Shown here: one piece after another, positions 11,439 to 23,400 of the stretch
How the letters are laid out: every line of letters starts with the position of its first letter
Position numbering within the stretch: the first letter of the stretch is position 1
Assembly: GCA_914767885.1 (NCBI GenBank)
Contig: CAJZBQ010000025.1
Coordinates: forward strand, 186,001 to 250,000
DNA: 64,000 nt
From: Blepharisma stoltei
Lineage: Eukaryota; Ciliophora; Heterotrichea; Heterotrichida; Blepharismidae
Reading direction: 5' to 3'
Position numbers and translations under genes: made by a program
The notes under the pieces: model-generated
Seen by the model: only the letters and a program-made list of their open reading frames with translations
Told to the model about the DNA's origin: nothing
The model's database searches: none

Positions 11439-11708
11439 AGCAAAAAGCTTAATGCTTTCGTTTGTATGTTCAGAAGTCTTGAACTCAGTTAAACTATTTG
11501 ATTTTATGCTTAAACGCTACCTCTTTATTAGGCTTCATATCAATATAACCCAAAATTTTAAAGTGCAGATATACTTATGGCACTGAAATTAGAAATGGGG
11601 TATAAAAATCTAATAATAGTTAAAAGATGACCTAACATTAAAAAGCTAATTAATTTCTTAAATTATGCTCTAGAAAATAATTCAGTAAATGGGACCTCAT
11701 TATAATAA

Positions 11709-12173
11709 ATGTCTGACATTTTTAGATTTTTGAACCATGGGTAGCAAGTTTGAAGAAAGAGGTGTTTTGAAGAATTAGACACTGACGGAGACGGTAAAAT
11801 TAGCATGTCCGTCCTTGAAGAATGAATGAGAATTGGATACCGTAGACCTGAAAACACCAGAATTGTTGATGAAGAACTGGTCACTAATATTTTAAAAATA
11901 ATTCAAAAGCAATACGCTGATGAAAACGGAAATATCACTCTTTTTGCCTTTTCTCTCGCATTTTCATATAGGTAACTTGATTATTGGATTAAAGGATCAG
12001 TTGACATGGAAGACTTCAAGTTAATTGTTGACAAAATGGGCTGAACTGATGATGACATTATGCAATGATTTCACTATCATGGTCTCCTTAAGGGAGATGC
12101 AATAATTGGAATTATTGGTTATGAAAAGTTTTTTTTTAACCCAATGAATGATGTATCTTGGTTTTATCATTAA
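11709..12173 (+). CDS. EF-hand calcium-binding protein (one in-frame TAA)
   Basis: The start MSDIFRFLNHG is followed by a 15-nt intron (11741-11755, GTAGCAAGTTTGAAG), after which the frame gives GKRCFEELDTDGDGKISMSVLEEW, with a canonical EF-hand loop (D-T-D-G-D-G-K-I). A second loop-like region YADENGNITLFAF follows. TGA codes Trp in LEEWMRIG, KMGWTDDD and MQWFHYH. One TAA interrupts the frame at about 11973 after SLAFSYR; no 15-16 nt GT...AG intron fits there. So it is either a recent pseudogene or has an unrecognised short excision. The role would be Ca2+ sensing. Confidence 0.6.
11741..11755 (+). other. 15-nt spliceosomal intron
   Basis: GTAGCAAGTTTGAAG; removing it links FLNHG to KRCFEELDTDGDG. 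Confidence 0.75.
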
Positions 12174-15036
12174 TTAACTATGGTTTGTTAGATTGCCATA
12201 ATTAAATTGTTTAATTTGTTTAATTCTTCTTTTAATTAATAGGGGGACTATAAATATATAATTATAAACTATAATGGAGGTCCAACAGTTTTCTTTTTGT
12301 AAAGGGGAGCTTGAAATTCAACAAAATTTTTAGAATCGTTATTTTTTTCGCTTACATCCAAATTCGTCCTATGGTGCAAGAAGCATTTTCATGCTTGAAA
12401 TACCGTTCAAAATTGGAAGTTCCTGCTTCCCCACTAAATAAATTTTTATTTTGAGTTATCAGGAGTACTAATATCTTCCTGAAAAAGAAAACTAACTCCC
12501 CCGTTTAAATATGGTGTGACTTAAAAGTATATAGGCCCAATCACACTTAAATCATCCTACTGAAGAGGTTGGCACGTTAAAAACTAATTATATAAGATTA
12601 TGGTTTCTAAAAATGCTTAAATTGCTATAATAAATTTATTTAATTTAATTTAAGTTCTACTTTTAATTAATATGGGGATTATTAATATATAATTATAATT
12701 CCACAAAGCAAACCGATTTCCAGAAACTAAAAGAAGCAAAGCTAAATGAGCAAATAATCTTTTCCTAATGCAATAAACTCTATCAAGGACATAAAGGAAA
12801 GTTATTTGCCACTTTATTAGGCTCAATAAAAATTTTGAAATATGGCATAATTGGCGATGAATGAGAAGAAATACCATATGAATCAGTTTTTGAGCAAAAA
12901 AAGAGATGAAAAGGATTTGCTTTGCTGATAATTGAAATAAAAATTATTTTCTTAAAATCACCTCAGTTCAAGAAGGCAAGGAGATTCAAATATTAAAAAT
13001 AGACACTTTATGAATTGAAAAATAGAATTGCTTTGGTAGATATTACTTGAGATTAAAGGATAAATTCAAATTGTAATTTTTTGGCTGTTAGATTCAAAAG
13101 TAAAATAGTTATTTTTGGCTTAATTCAAACAACGTCTTGAGAACATAACTTTTATGACCTTTCAAAAGAATTTATTTTAAAGTTTGCTGACAGACATTAC
13201 TTTTTGGTGATGGCAATAGTGTTATTATATGAAATTTAAAATCTCAGAGCTCTACAATAATTCATGAAAATATCTCAAATCACTAAAGGTAACAAATACG
13301 AGAGAGATATATGCTTACAATTTCCGAAGATCTAAAAATATGAGATTTTAAAGCCAAGAGCTTGTTGATGACTTATAAAGAAAATTTAAATCCATACTTT
13401 AAAAATTTGTGAAATAAAGTCAACTATCGTTATAGCAAATAAAAATTCTCTAAAGATTAAGAGATTTAACATAAAAAGAATATATTTCTGAAAATATTAC
13501 AATAAAGCAAACTTGTCGAAATTTCGCATCAGCGTGATTTCATAATGGCCATTCAATGGCATATTGAGAATAAATTACAAATCTGATAGCATTCTTATAA
13601 GAAATGAAAACGAAATAATTGATTTATGAATCCATGATATATCTATACATTGGATGTGTATAAAATCAATAAAGAATGGAAAACTACAAATTGAAGCTTA
13701 ACTTTAAAGTCATGCACCATTTAATTTACACCCTATTGAAATAAAAGAAAATGTTTTAGCATCATACAATGAATTTAAAAATTTTATATTCGTTGTCGAT
13801 TATAATTAAGAAGCTGAAAGAAATTAGAAGGCCAAAAAGAAAAAGTTGTGAGCTTTTATCAATCCAAGAACAAAAGACTTATGATAAGTCAATCCATAGA
13901 TTCTGAATGCATTGCTTTGGTGAATAAATTTATGGAAAATTATATATAAATTTGTAAACTTTCAATCAATTATCAAATGAATCAAATTTGCATATAATGA
14001 TAAGTATATACTGATCAGGCTAGCAAATAAAGAAATATTAGTGCTTTCCACTGTATCTTATAGATGCATTAGTATCCTAAAAAATGATTCATCTTGTGCC
14101 TTTTCGAAAGTCTATAAAAAAGCTGAATTTTTATAAAAATTGCATAATTTATGTGCAAAATATAAAGAATGGAAGCGATACTCCTCTGGCAGGTATTAGT
14201 GACGATAGCATTGCCTCGTTTATTTTGCAGCTGATAGAAAACAAGTTGCAATGCTTATGAACATAAGGGAATAGATATAATTGAATTAGAAAAATCATTA
14301 TTTCCTCACCTTCCCCTCCTTAAATGAACAAAAAAATGTTTTACGGCTAAGTATCTTTCGATTATAAATGAAAACAAATCTTTTATTGCATTTCAATTGA
14401 GAATGAGCGATAAACTCAATTTCTTCATCATTTTCAATACAATCTATCTGATACCTTTTTTTCGATAAATGTATGCTAAATTTGCATATAACTTTCTAAT
14501 CTCGATTTTGACTGCAGAATTTGAAGAATTTAATGCACTATCAAGAAAATCGAGAAAGATTAGAAATTTTATCAGTATGGGATTGCTTTTTATATTGAAA
14601 GGAAAAGAAAGCCACATCTTTTAGGAAAGAATTTTAACTTATCAATGTTATTAGACTTTTAAATATAATAATTTAAGATTGTTTAATTCAAATTTATTAA
14701 TATTTTATAAACTAAAATGATTATTTATTGAAAATATTAGCTAAATTTTTATATAAAATCGCTAAAATTGCAGTATTGAAAAGAGTTTTATTGCAGATGG
14801 ACTTTAGGCTATAGAAGACTTTTTATCAATTCTGAAACACAAAAAGCAAAAGAAACAACCGAGGCTTTAATAATTAAAGGCCTTTATTGAAAATATTTTT
14901 TACTAGAAGACTCAAAGCCTTATACCTCATGCGCTCAATATTGCCTGGGCTGCTTATACAAATTTTCAGAAAAATTCGAAAAAACCACGACTTCTCTGTC
15001 AAATCACTAATAAAATAATAATGTTTTATATAAATT
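12174..15036. pseudogene. Decayed region with coding relics
   Basis: No intact gene seen. 12256-12500 repeats the 11.1-kb ORF with damage. 12700-12960 contains a broken frame (GHKGKLFATLLGSIKI, then YGIIGDEWEEIPYESVFEQ, with TGA as Trp). 13010-13300 contains IALVDITWD and FADRHYFLVMAIVLLYE separated by stops. 14750-15010 repeats the 3' end of the TPR gene (about 9510-9788) with single-base deletions. The stretch 14300-14740 is AT-rich without anything recognisable. Confidence 0.5.
14750..15010 (+). pseudogene. TPR-gene 3' end, decayed duplicate
   Basis: Closely matches 9510-9790 (for example AAAATCGCTAAAATTGCAGT and TTTTTATCAATTCTGAAAC) but carries small deletions that break the frame. It lies directly upstream of the intact LSm7, just as the intact TPR end lies upstream of the LSm7 pseudogene. 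Confidence 0.75.
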
Positions 15037-15303
15037 ATGGGAGAAGAGCTGAAAAAAGAAACCATAATTGATCTCTCTGAATATTACAAAACAAAAATCA
15101 GGGTAAGTTTGGTCGGAGGAAGAGAGCTTACAGGTATTTTAGGTTCATATGACAAAATTCCTAATGTCGTATTAGAAGATACTGTCGAAGACTACAATGG
15201 AAATACCCGTGAGCTCGGCATTGTAATTGTGAGAGGCCAAATGATAACTGCAATAATGCCAGACCAAGTTGAAGAGACAGAAAATCCATTTACTAATAAA
15301 TAG
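15037..15303 (+). CDS. LSM7: LSm7, Sm-like RNA-binding protein
   Basis: An 88-residue protein with a complete Sm fold: Sm1 motif around IDLSEYYKTKIRVSLVGGRELTGILGSYDKIPNVVLE and Sm2 motif around GIVIVRGQMITAI, ending ENPFTNK. The GGRELTGIL, DTVED and ENPF segments fit LSm7 best among the LSm family. LSm7 is one subunit of the LSm1-7 ring (mRNA decay) and the LSm2-8 ring (U6 snRNA). It needs no intron or excision. TAG stop at 15301-15303, two bases before the 3' end of the convergent acyl-CoA synthetase gene. Confidence 0.85.
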   Translation: MGEELKKETIIDLSEYYKTKIRVSLVGGRELTGILGSYDKIPNVVLEDTVEDYNGNTRELGIVIVRGQMITAIMPDQVEETENPFTNK

Positions 15304-15304
15304 T

Positions 15305-16850
15305 TTACTTCTTAAACAAATGCAAAAGCTCTTTTTTATTGATTTTCCCCATTTGGTTTCTTGGAATTTCATTGACTTTTATAAGAACTCTAGGCAGTTT
15401 ATATGGAGCTAGTCTTTCTCTGCACCATTTTTGCAGCTCTTCAAGTTTAAATTCCACGTTATTTTTGCTTTTATAAATCATTCCTATAATTTGGCCATAT
15501 TCTTCATCAGGAACTCCCACTATTGAGACTTCTGCAATATTAGGATGCTCCATTAGTTCTCTTTCTATATCAAGAGCTGAAATTTTGAAGCCTCCTGATT
15601 TTATGATATCAGCACTTGCTCGGCCTAGGATTTTATAGTATTGGGTCTCAGTGTCAATTTCTACAATGTCACCAGTTTTAAAGTATTTTTCGCTGTCAAA
15701 AGATTCTGAAGTGGCTTTAGGATTGTCGAAATATTCTTTAAAAATTGCAGGGCCTCTGACTAAGAGCTCGCCATCTGTTGTTTTTACTTCAACACCTGGA
15801 AGTGGTTTTCCAACCCATCCTGGTCTGCGTAGGCCATTAAGAGGGTTTGATAAAATCATTCCTGTTTCGCTCATTCCATACCTTTCTATATTTTTTTAGT
15901 TTGAATGCAAAAAATTAAAAATAATGGGACTTTTTTTTTTTATTTAATTTTTTTCTGTATAGTAAAGTGTGCCCAGTTATATTCTTCCATTGATTAAATA
16001 CGAAATCTGTAAGTGCCATAGACCCAGAGACCATTAATCTAAATTTCTTTAAAGAATTTCTCAGCTGCGCTTTTGCTGTATCATCAAAATTCTCCCATTC
16101 GTTAAGAAGTTTTGAATAAATTGTAGGAACTGCCATAAAAACATTTAAATCATCATTTTTCAAAAATTCGCTTCATACCTGCTTAGCATCAAATTTTGGA
16201 TGCATCGTAATTTTAGCGCCTGAATAAAGAGCGCAGCATAATATATTAACGATCCCATGAACATGATGCAAAGGTAAAGTTTCTAGAATATGGTCTCTAG
16301 AAGTCCATTCCCATGAAGTGACTAAAGCTTGCACTTGTGCTTCAATACTCTCATGGGTATGAACAACCCCTTTTGGTTTTCCTGTAGTCCCAGAAGTATA
16401 GACTATCATTGCTGGCCTATCTTTGCGCATAACCCGATAAGAGTCATTAAATGAGCTACTGATTATTTCAGAAAAATTGCTAATGGGAAGAATTTGTATA
16501 TTGAGTTTTTCACCCACTGGCTGCAATTTTGGTAGGTACTGGTTATGGCATAAGATAAGAGATGACCTGGATTGGGTTATCATATATTCCATTTCCTGCA
16601 AAGAATGCTGAGGACAAAGAGGGACAGCTACTCCACCCGATTTCCAGATTCCCCATTGGCAAGCGATATATTCATATGCTTGTGGGATTAAAAATGAAAT
16701 TCTTTCAGAACTCAGATCAAGCCTGGAATTCAGGATCCTTTCACTCACTTCATTTGAATGCTTATGAAGATGGTTATAGGTCATCCTCCTTCCTGTACAA
16801 TATACAGCGTCTTGGTTTAAAAACTTGTGAGCTCTTTTAACAATCTCCAT
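15305..16850 (-). CDS. Acyl-CoA synthetase (ANL superfamily, ACSF3-like)
   Basis: The P-loop-like AMP-binding motif is complete (MIVYTSGTTGKPKGVVHTH), as are HHVHGIVN, ERYGMSETGM, the TGD motif (YFKTGDIVEID) and the C-terminal NQMGKINKKEL with the catalytic Lys. Such enzymes activate a carboxylic acid to acyl-AMP and then acyl-CoA. Order and motifs resemble the ACSF3/malonyl-CoA synthetase branch, but substrate cannot be fixed by eye. A 73-bp AT-rich block (15889-15961) interrupts HTLL|ERYGMSE; taking it out gives 1473 nt, 490 residues. TGA is Trp in KQVWSEF. The N-terminus looks short, without a clear targeting peptide. Confidence 0.85.
15889..15961. other. Short IES (73 bp) in acyl-CoA synthetase gene
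   Basis: An AT-rich block flanked by TATA on both sides. TA-to-TA removal rebuilds the conserved ERYGMSE motif in frame. No GT...AG ends. Confidence 0.75.
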
Positions 16851-16914
16851 TTCTTTTTTATTGGAAATTTTATTATGTAATATTATAGAAGCGCTGATTT
16901 TTATTATAAAAGAT

Positions 16915-17225
16915 TCCTTAATATATAAATTTTATAAAAAATATTTTTTTTTCGAAATTTAAAAAAATCCTAATTTGCAAAAATTGGGAAGCAAATATTA
17001 ATTTAATTTGCAAAATTTATGTTTTAAAACGCAATTTGTTTAAAATTAAACAGAATTAGCTCTAGATTTCATTATACTAATTATCACTTATATATCAAAA
17101 TTTTTTTCCATTAAAATTTTTTCTATTAAAAAAATTTTTGTTCACTCACGGGAGGGTGGGTTTTTGGTCAAAAAATGGCGATTTTTTCTAATGGTTTTGT
17201 TCGCTCACGGAGGGGGGGGGGGAGT
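16915..17225 (+). mobile_element. MITE family a, left end missing
   Basis: The body and the right-hand motif pair (GTTCACTCACGGGAGG, GTTCGCTCACGGAGG with a G-run and AGTTA) match intact copies, but the left hairpin is absent. It lies between two genes. Confidence 0.8.
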
Positions 17226-17329
17226 TAATAATAAAAATTACAAGGATGATTTAAGTGAAGCTTTTGAATTTTTTCCCACTATTATTTAATTAAAATCTTT
17301 ATTGTTGATAAGTATGAAAGTTTAATTAC

Positions 17330-19365
17330 ATGGCTGAGTATAACGATTACAGTTTTTACAAGCACTTTGAAAGAGCATTGACGCCAGGCTCAATGGCAAT
17401 TCATCAAAAAAATTCATCTAAAGTATCTTTTTCGTCATTTCGAATGGGTTCTCCAATAAAGTTTCAATATTTGAATATCAGACCTAGAAGCTCTTATGTA
17501 ACTGCTCCAAGCACAAAAAGAATAGCTCCACCAGACTCTACAAGCTCTCATTTAGGCCCAGGCCGCTATAATCATGAAGTCCATGATTCAGGGCCTTCAT
17601 TTGAATTTTCAAGAGATGCTAGATTTCAAGAACGAACCAATTTTAGCTATGATATTTCCCATCTCTTAAAGCACAAGCAACCTTCAGAAGCTATTTCTAA
17701 GCGAATTGAAGAAAATAAAGATTTAAGGCAATATGAGCCTCGAAAAAAGCTTGAAAGAGCAAAATCTTTATCACAAAGAAGGAAAACAAGAGGTGATATA
17801 GCTAAACAGACAAAATATTGCATTTTACAATCAATTAAAACGGAACGAAAAGACAGGCTTGATGAAAAATTTAAAAAATTCGAATTAAGAATGAGGAAAA
17901 ACGAAGTTTTCCAAGTTAGGTTATCATGGATTTCTGTAATTTCTTTATTTGGCTCAGCAACGATTATGAGATATAAATTAAAGAAAAAAATTATTTTGAG
18001 AAGAAGAGTAATGTCTTCTTTAAAGTGACTCAGGCAAATCTCATAAATTAAAATATGGCGTCTTCGTCTGGGTATGGCCTCCGGCCATACATACTCGACT
18101 CATATTTTAATTATATCCGGCAAGGTTTTGCCATTCAGGAAATGGACAACAATGCCATGGTAAGCAATTCTGCAGAGCAGAGCCTGGCCCATGTCCAACG
18201 ACCAGAATGGATTTTACCCTCGAGAGGAAAGGGTGTCTAGATTTGGAAAGGGTAAGCCCAGCAGAGTCTACAGGCAATGCCTAGACCATTCGGGCAACTA
18301 CCTAGCGTGAAACTGGGCGTTACGTCCCAGGACTTGGAATTTCCCTTTTTGCCGAAAGGTGACCAGAAATTCCATTTTTTGGAATTTCGAAGAAGCCAAC
18401 TCCCGTCAACTCAAGCAGCAAGCCGCAGAAGTCCATAGCCCGCCCACTCAACACTTAAGCCGCTATACGCGGGAAGGAGTAGACGTGTGTTCTCTTGGCA
18501 GTCTTTATAGCTGTTAAGACTGCGCCGAAAAGCAGGTGAACCCCTAGGGGTCCTTGGTGACTGCATAATCAAAACGGCAGACGCCTTCTAATGTTAATTA
18601 AGATTAAGACTCAGGCAAATCTCGAAATGTGTAGGAAAATTTGTTATATTAGGGAAAAAAATCAGAAGACTTAGAGCAAATAGAGTATGAATTATATAGA
18701 TCTTACGAATATATATGCTTATACATGTGAAAAGATGGCTTAAAAACAGAAGGCAACGAAATTTGAACACAATTATTAATGTATTTGAATCTTCTATTAC
18801 TTCTTCTGTGATGCTAAAAACCATGTTCAAGTGGCAGCAAAAAGTAATTTTAATGTAGCTTTATACAATTCAGCGTGGGTTAAAAAAATTTATCCTTATC
18901 AAAAGAACCCTTTACGATATTTGGGTCGAAAGATGAAATGAAGCCGAAAATGAAATTTTTGAAAAAAGTTCAGCGAGAAAAACGAAAAAAAAGAAAACAC
19001 ATAAAAAGTCAAAGAAAGCTGGAACTACGTCTATTCCAGAAGAAATAAAACAAATATATATACGGAATTATATAAGAAAGCAGGTAAAAAAATATAATGA
19101 AGAATACCAAACATATGTGGCAGAAGTTAAAGCGTTAAATTTGCATATTGAAACTCAATTGAAAAAAGTGTCAGCATGAGACGATAGTGAGCTAAATTTT
19201 CCGGATCGGCCACAACCCCCGAATATTTCTTTAGAATTGACAAAAGAGCTGTTAATTGAAATGATTCATACAGCTGAAAGAGAGAGGACTAAATGGAGTC
19301 AATTAAAGGAAGGGGAACAACGAAAGATAACGATATCGAAAAAAAATGAAATAAAACGTAAATAA
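17330..19365 (+). CDS. GPGxY-motif protein, possible ciliary component
   Basis: Starts MAEYNDYSFYKHFERALTPG. The segment SSHLGPGRYNHEVHDSGPSF resembles the sperm-tail PG-rich (SHIPPO/STPG) repeat of microtubule inner proteins. The rest is basic and helical, with a Lys-rich stretch near KTKKKKTHKKSKKAG. A retroposon sits in the coding region (TSD 18027-18042 and 18608-18623); removing it with one TSD copy, plus two 15-nt introns (18685-18699, 18844-18858), gives 1425 nt, 474 residues. TGA is Trp in SLKWLRQIS, VERWNEAE and VSAWDDSE. The intron removal is strong support for the gene model; the axonemal role is inference from one motif. Confidence 0.7.
18027..18623 (+). mobile_element. SINE-like retroposon family 2 with 16-bp TSD, in a gene
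   Basis: A perfect direct repeat GACTCAGGCAAATCTC lies at 18027-18042 and 18608-18623. The element begins ATAAATTAAAATATGGCGTC, forms a 5' hairpin (AATTAAAATATG with CATATTTTAATT, plus GTATGGCC with GGCCATAC), and ends in an ATTAAG tail. The duplication contains no TA dinucleotide. Confidence 0.85.
18685..18699 (+). other. 15-nt spliceosomal intron
   Basis: GTATGAATTATATAG; contains the in-frame TAG that would otherwise stop the frame. Confidence 0.8.
18844..18858 (+). other. 15-nt spliceosomal intron
   Basis: GTAATTTTAATGTAG; links FKWQQK to LYTIQRGLKK. Confidence 0.8.
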
Positions 19366-19634
19366 TCAGGCTGTAAAAAATAATTTTATTTTAATCGAAC
19401 AAAGGTGAAAAAATAAATAAATTTTATACCTTCTTCGGTTTATTAAAAGCAGTGCTTTAATTGAGCAATTATGATGCAAATTTTGAATAGATTGCGGCTG
19501 CAGTTTGCGGCTAGGAGTTTTGCCATTTGTTTAAATGATCATGCTATGCGATCAAATATTTTTTAATAATATAATTAATGGCAAATCACTAGTATTCTAT
19601 TGCAGTGCTCTATTAGGAAATTTTAATGTATTTG
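19366..19634. other. AT-rich spacer
   Basis: Nothing recognised between the GPGxY-motif gene and the relic of the giant membrane-protein family. Confidence 0.4.
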
Positions 19635-20260
19635 TCATGCTGCCTCAAAGATTGGCATATGCATGCTATTGTGAAGCTTCAGTAAGGGTTTAATAGCGAA
19701 GTAGAGGATAGTGGCATACATTAGTAAAAAGTGAAGGTGCTTTCGAATAGAAGAAAGGTTCTTGACCCAAGTCTCGACTTTAGTATCATTCAATAAAATC
19801 CTGCATCTTGGACTTTTGTATATAAAATTCAAAGCCCAACACCAGTCATACTTGACACCCATTGGAATAAAAAATAAATGTTAACTAAAATGATGATAAT
19901 AAATAGAAATATCTTGTTGGGTATATCAAATCGTCCGTTAAGTAATATAAGCCACAATAAGTAGTAATTCCTGATACTAAAATAGATTTTGTATCTATTA
20001 AGTTAAGCTGACTTTGACGATAAGGATTAGCATGTCGATGCGGGAAAAAACAAAGAAGGAGTAAAAAAAAGACAGTCAAGGCTTGAATCCGGACAGATGT
20101 AGATCCTAGCAAAACTGACAAGAAATGATAAGAATTTTCCTATATAGAATAAAAAATTACCTGTAATAGGTTTTCTCTCTGAAGCCAAGATATAGAAAAT
20201 CCAAACTTTTGCTTAATGCTGATCGTATCCAATTAGTCTCTTTTAAAGTGTATATATCAT
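19635..20260 (-). pseudogene. C-terminal relic of giant membrane-protein family
   Basis: Two broken frames match the C-terminal membrane domain of the adjacent gene: LLGSTSVRIQALTVFFLLLL, TKSILVSGITTYCGLYYLTD, then a segment like SKIRWCRILMGGTRMETLVKN (here CRILLNDTKVETWVKNLSSI). The frames are interrupted by stops and nothing upstream is left. It is the first of three tandem members, in the same orientation as the two full ones. Confidence 0.75.
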
Positions 20261-20405
20261 ATAAAATTTAAGAATCTTACAAAGTTTTTTATCGATTGGT
20301 CTCGTTATTCGCAGTTTCTTTACATTTTATACAATATAAAAGAATTAACTTCGTTTTTGATTACAAAAGTTAATTTAATTTTATTAACTTCATTAAAAGT
20401 CATAT

Positions 20406-23400
20406 TTAATCCTCCATTTCTTTTTCAAGCTCTTTTACTGTAGGATGTGGAACAAGCACAAAAAACGATGGGTCTTCTGCTTCTTTTAAAAATGTAATGC
20501 TATTATCGGGATTGATATCACATTCCGCGCTACTTCTAGCAGCTGACATTTCCGGAGTATTATTAATTTCTTTTATTTTTAATTTTCTCCAGCTCACTAA
20601 GTCTTCCTTTTTTTGACTATCCCTTGAAATATCATTTTTTTCTAAATCTGCCTCTTTTTCACCTAAATCAATAGAAGAAAGATTTTTGACCAAGGTTTCC
20701 ATTCTTGTTCCACCCATCAAAATTCTACACCACCTGATTTTTGAATACAAAATTCAGAGTCCAATCCCAGTCATACTTGAAATCCAATGACCTAAAAAAT
20801 AAAAATTAACTGCAATAATTATAATAAAAAGAACTAAACTTGTTGAGTATGCTAGTTCATCTGTTAAATAATATAAGCCACAATAAATAGTAATCCCTGA
20901 CACCAAAATAGACTTTGTCTCTAATGCATTAAGCTGTTTTGTGCGATAAGGATGAATTTTTCTGTGAAAGAAGAAGCATATAATGAGCATAAAGAAAACA
21001 GTCAGGGCTTGAATTCGAATTGATGCAGACCCAAGAAAAACTGAGCAGCAGATAATAAGAATTTTTCTATAGAGGATTGAAAATTCCCAATAATAATTTT
21101 CATCTCTGAAGCCGAGATATAGAAAGCCAAATTGCAGTTTTAGCTCTATAGTATTTAAGTGGTCTCTCCGCAAGTGTATATACCATAGGCATACTGCAGG
21201 AACAGCAATGCATCAAACCAAAATACTTGGAAGCGCAACTATCAGAGAATAAAGGGTATGTTCGTAATTTCAGCACTTAATTTCTAAGTCAGATACAAGA
21301 TAATAGGAGCCAGATTCTATTTCCATGCAGTTAAAATTTGAAAAATTGTATTTGACAAGTGAAGGTTGTATTAAAAAGAGCTGGACTACTAAAGATCCTA
21401 TAAATTTATTTTTAAGATACAATTTGTTTTTGGAGCAAAAATAAAAGCATGCCCAAAAAATCATAGTTAAGATAGCCAAAAGTAAAGGCAATAAAGCCAT
21501 AAACATCAATTTTGAAAAAAATGGTTTTGAACTTTGTCCTTGCAAATAGCAATCAACTGAAAATATCTGATCAGTTACACTTCCAGCAGAATTTTGAATT
21601 GAAAATAATTCAAGAGCAAGCTGAGGCCAATTTAAATTAAACGAAGCTGTAATGACCACAAGCTGCATATAATTCATAAAAATTTTGAAATAAACTGAGG
21701 TAAGTGATTTTGTCTTATATGCCAGCTTAAAAGAAGATCTTGTCATAATAAGAACAATAATTAGAGCTAGAGCAGTCATTCCAAGCATAATTAAAGAGTT
21801 TGTAGTTGGATTCGGGCATTCTGAGCATACATTTTCGCCATTTCTTGAGTAGCCATTTTCACAAGATTGGCATAGGTTTCCATAATAGCCTTTTTTACAA
21901 GCCCCAATTGAGTTATTGGTATCAATTCCACCTAAGCATGCATCTGAATTGGGGCATTTAAAGAAATTATCAGTCAAATTATTTACTCTCCAATAGCCTT
22001 GTTTAGGGAAAATATTATTTTTTCCATAACATTTAGCAGATGCCGGGCAATCTTTGCAGGGATCGCCTGCGGCAAGATTATAGGTTCCATAGGCACAAAT
22101 CTGGCAACTTTTAGTCGCTAAAGCCTCACCAATCTCACATTCTCTTAGTTTGAAATAGAGCGAAGAATCTGATAAGCTACTTGAAACAATTGATGAAGTA
22201 AATGAAAACCCTACAGTACTTCCTGGATCTCCAGTTATAATAATTTCGCTAAAATTATAAATTCCTGATGATGCTTGCACTTTGATTTTTCCTGATAAAG
22301 AATAATTAGAGCTATCAGTAACCTCTAGCTGGCATGTACTTGTGCTTTCTGTCAGAACTGTTTGACCATAATGATCTATTATACCTACAATTAAGGGACT
22401 CGATAAATACTGTCCTGGAGCTGATGGCACTTGTACATCAAGTCTTCTTCTATAACTTAAAACTTTTAAACTGAGAGGGAATGAAGCCAAATCATCTCCA
22501 TATAATGCAGAATTATCCAAAAATGACAAGTTGGATATTATTGGCTGGGACAAATATCATTGTATTGCGCCACCACTTAAGCAGGCACTATTATCAGTAA
22601 AAATCGATTTCCCAATAAAAGCTGAGATTTGTACTGTAGATGTTAAATACAAAGCCCCACCTTCACCTTCATTGCACTGGTTGTTTTGATTTAAACCAAT
22701 TGCTGAGTTATTTATAAACTTGCAGTCATTAATTTCTATATTGATATTATTCGAATAAATAGCCCCTCCATATAGTGCTTGACAATTTTCAAAAATAGAG
22801 CTTTCAATCTTAGCGACATAGTTTGATGAAATCGCAGTTGTGTGGCCAAATTTAATTCCAGCTCCATAAGTCGCTGTTAAATTTTTGAAATCTGATCGGA
22901 CTATTGTAACATTTTTACAGTCTAAACAGTTTATTGCTGCACCATTGGCATTAACTCCATCTTGAAAAGTAGAATCAAGGATTTCAATAGTCAGGGACTT
23001 GCTTGAATCAATTGCAGAGCCTTCGTAATTTTGAAATTTAGTATTAATGATGCTCAAAGTGCTGTCAAATATATAAATCACGCCTCCTGTGATTGAGGCA
23101 TAGCTTCTTAAAATAGAGGAATTTATTATTTTGCAGCTGCTTCCAGAAGTGCACTGAAGCGTCCCTCCTACTGGTGACATTGTATTTTTAAAGCTGCATT
23201 TTTCACATATTAAAGAGCTGTCTGTGATAGAGATGCTTCCTGCAGAGCTGGTTGCGAGAGAATTTTGGAAATAAGTGTTATATACAAATAAGCTTGAATC
23301 AATATTAATAGACAGATCACTCCCACTGGTCCCTGTATGGTTTGAAAATGAGGAATCAGAAATGTTGCATGCAGAATAAATCATAAAAATGCCAGGGTTT

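Noticed and set aside
16562..16840. Plus-strand ORF opposite the acyl-CoA synthetase gene
   Set aside because: Shadow of the conserved minus-strand reading frame.
22554..22556. TGA as a genuine stop between two adjacent frames of copy A
   Set aside because: Reading it as Trp joins the frames inside conserved repeat sequence (AIQWYLSQ), and the same holds in nearly all genes here.
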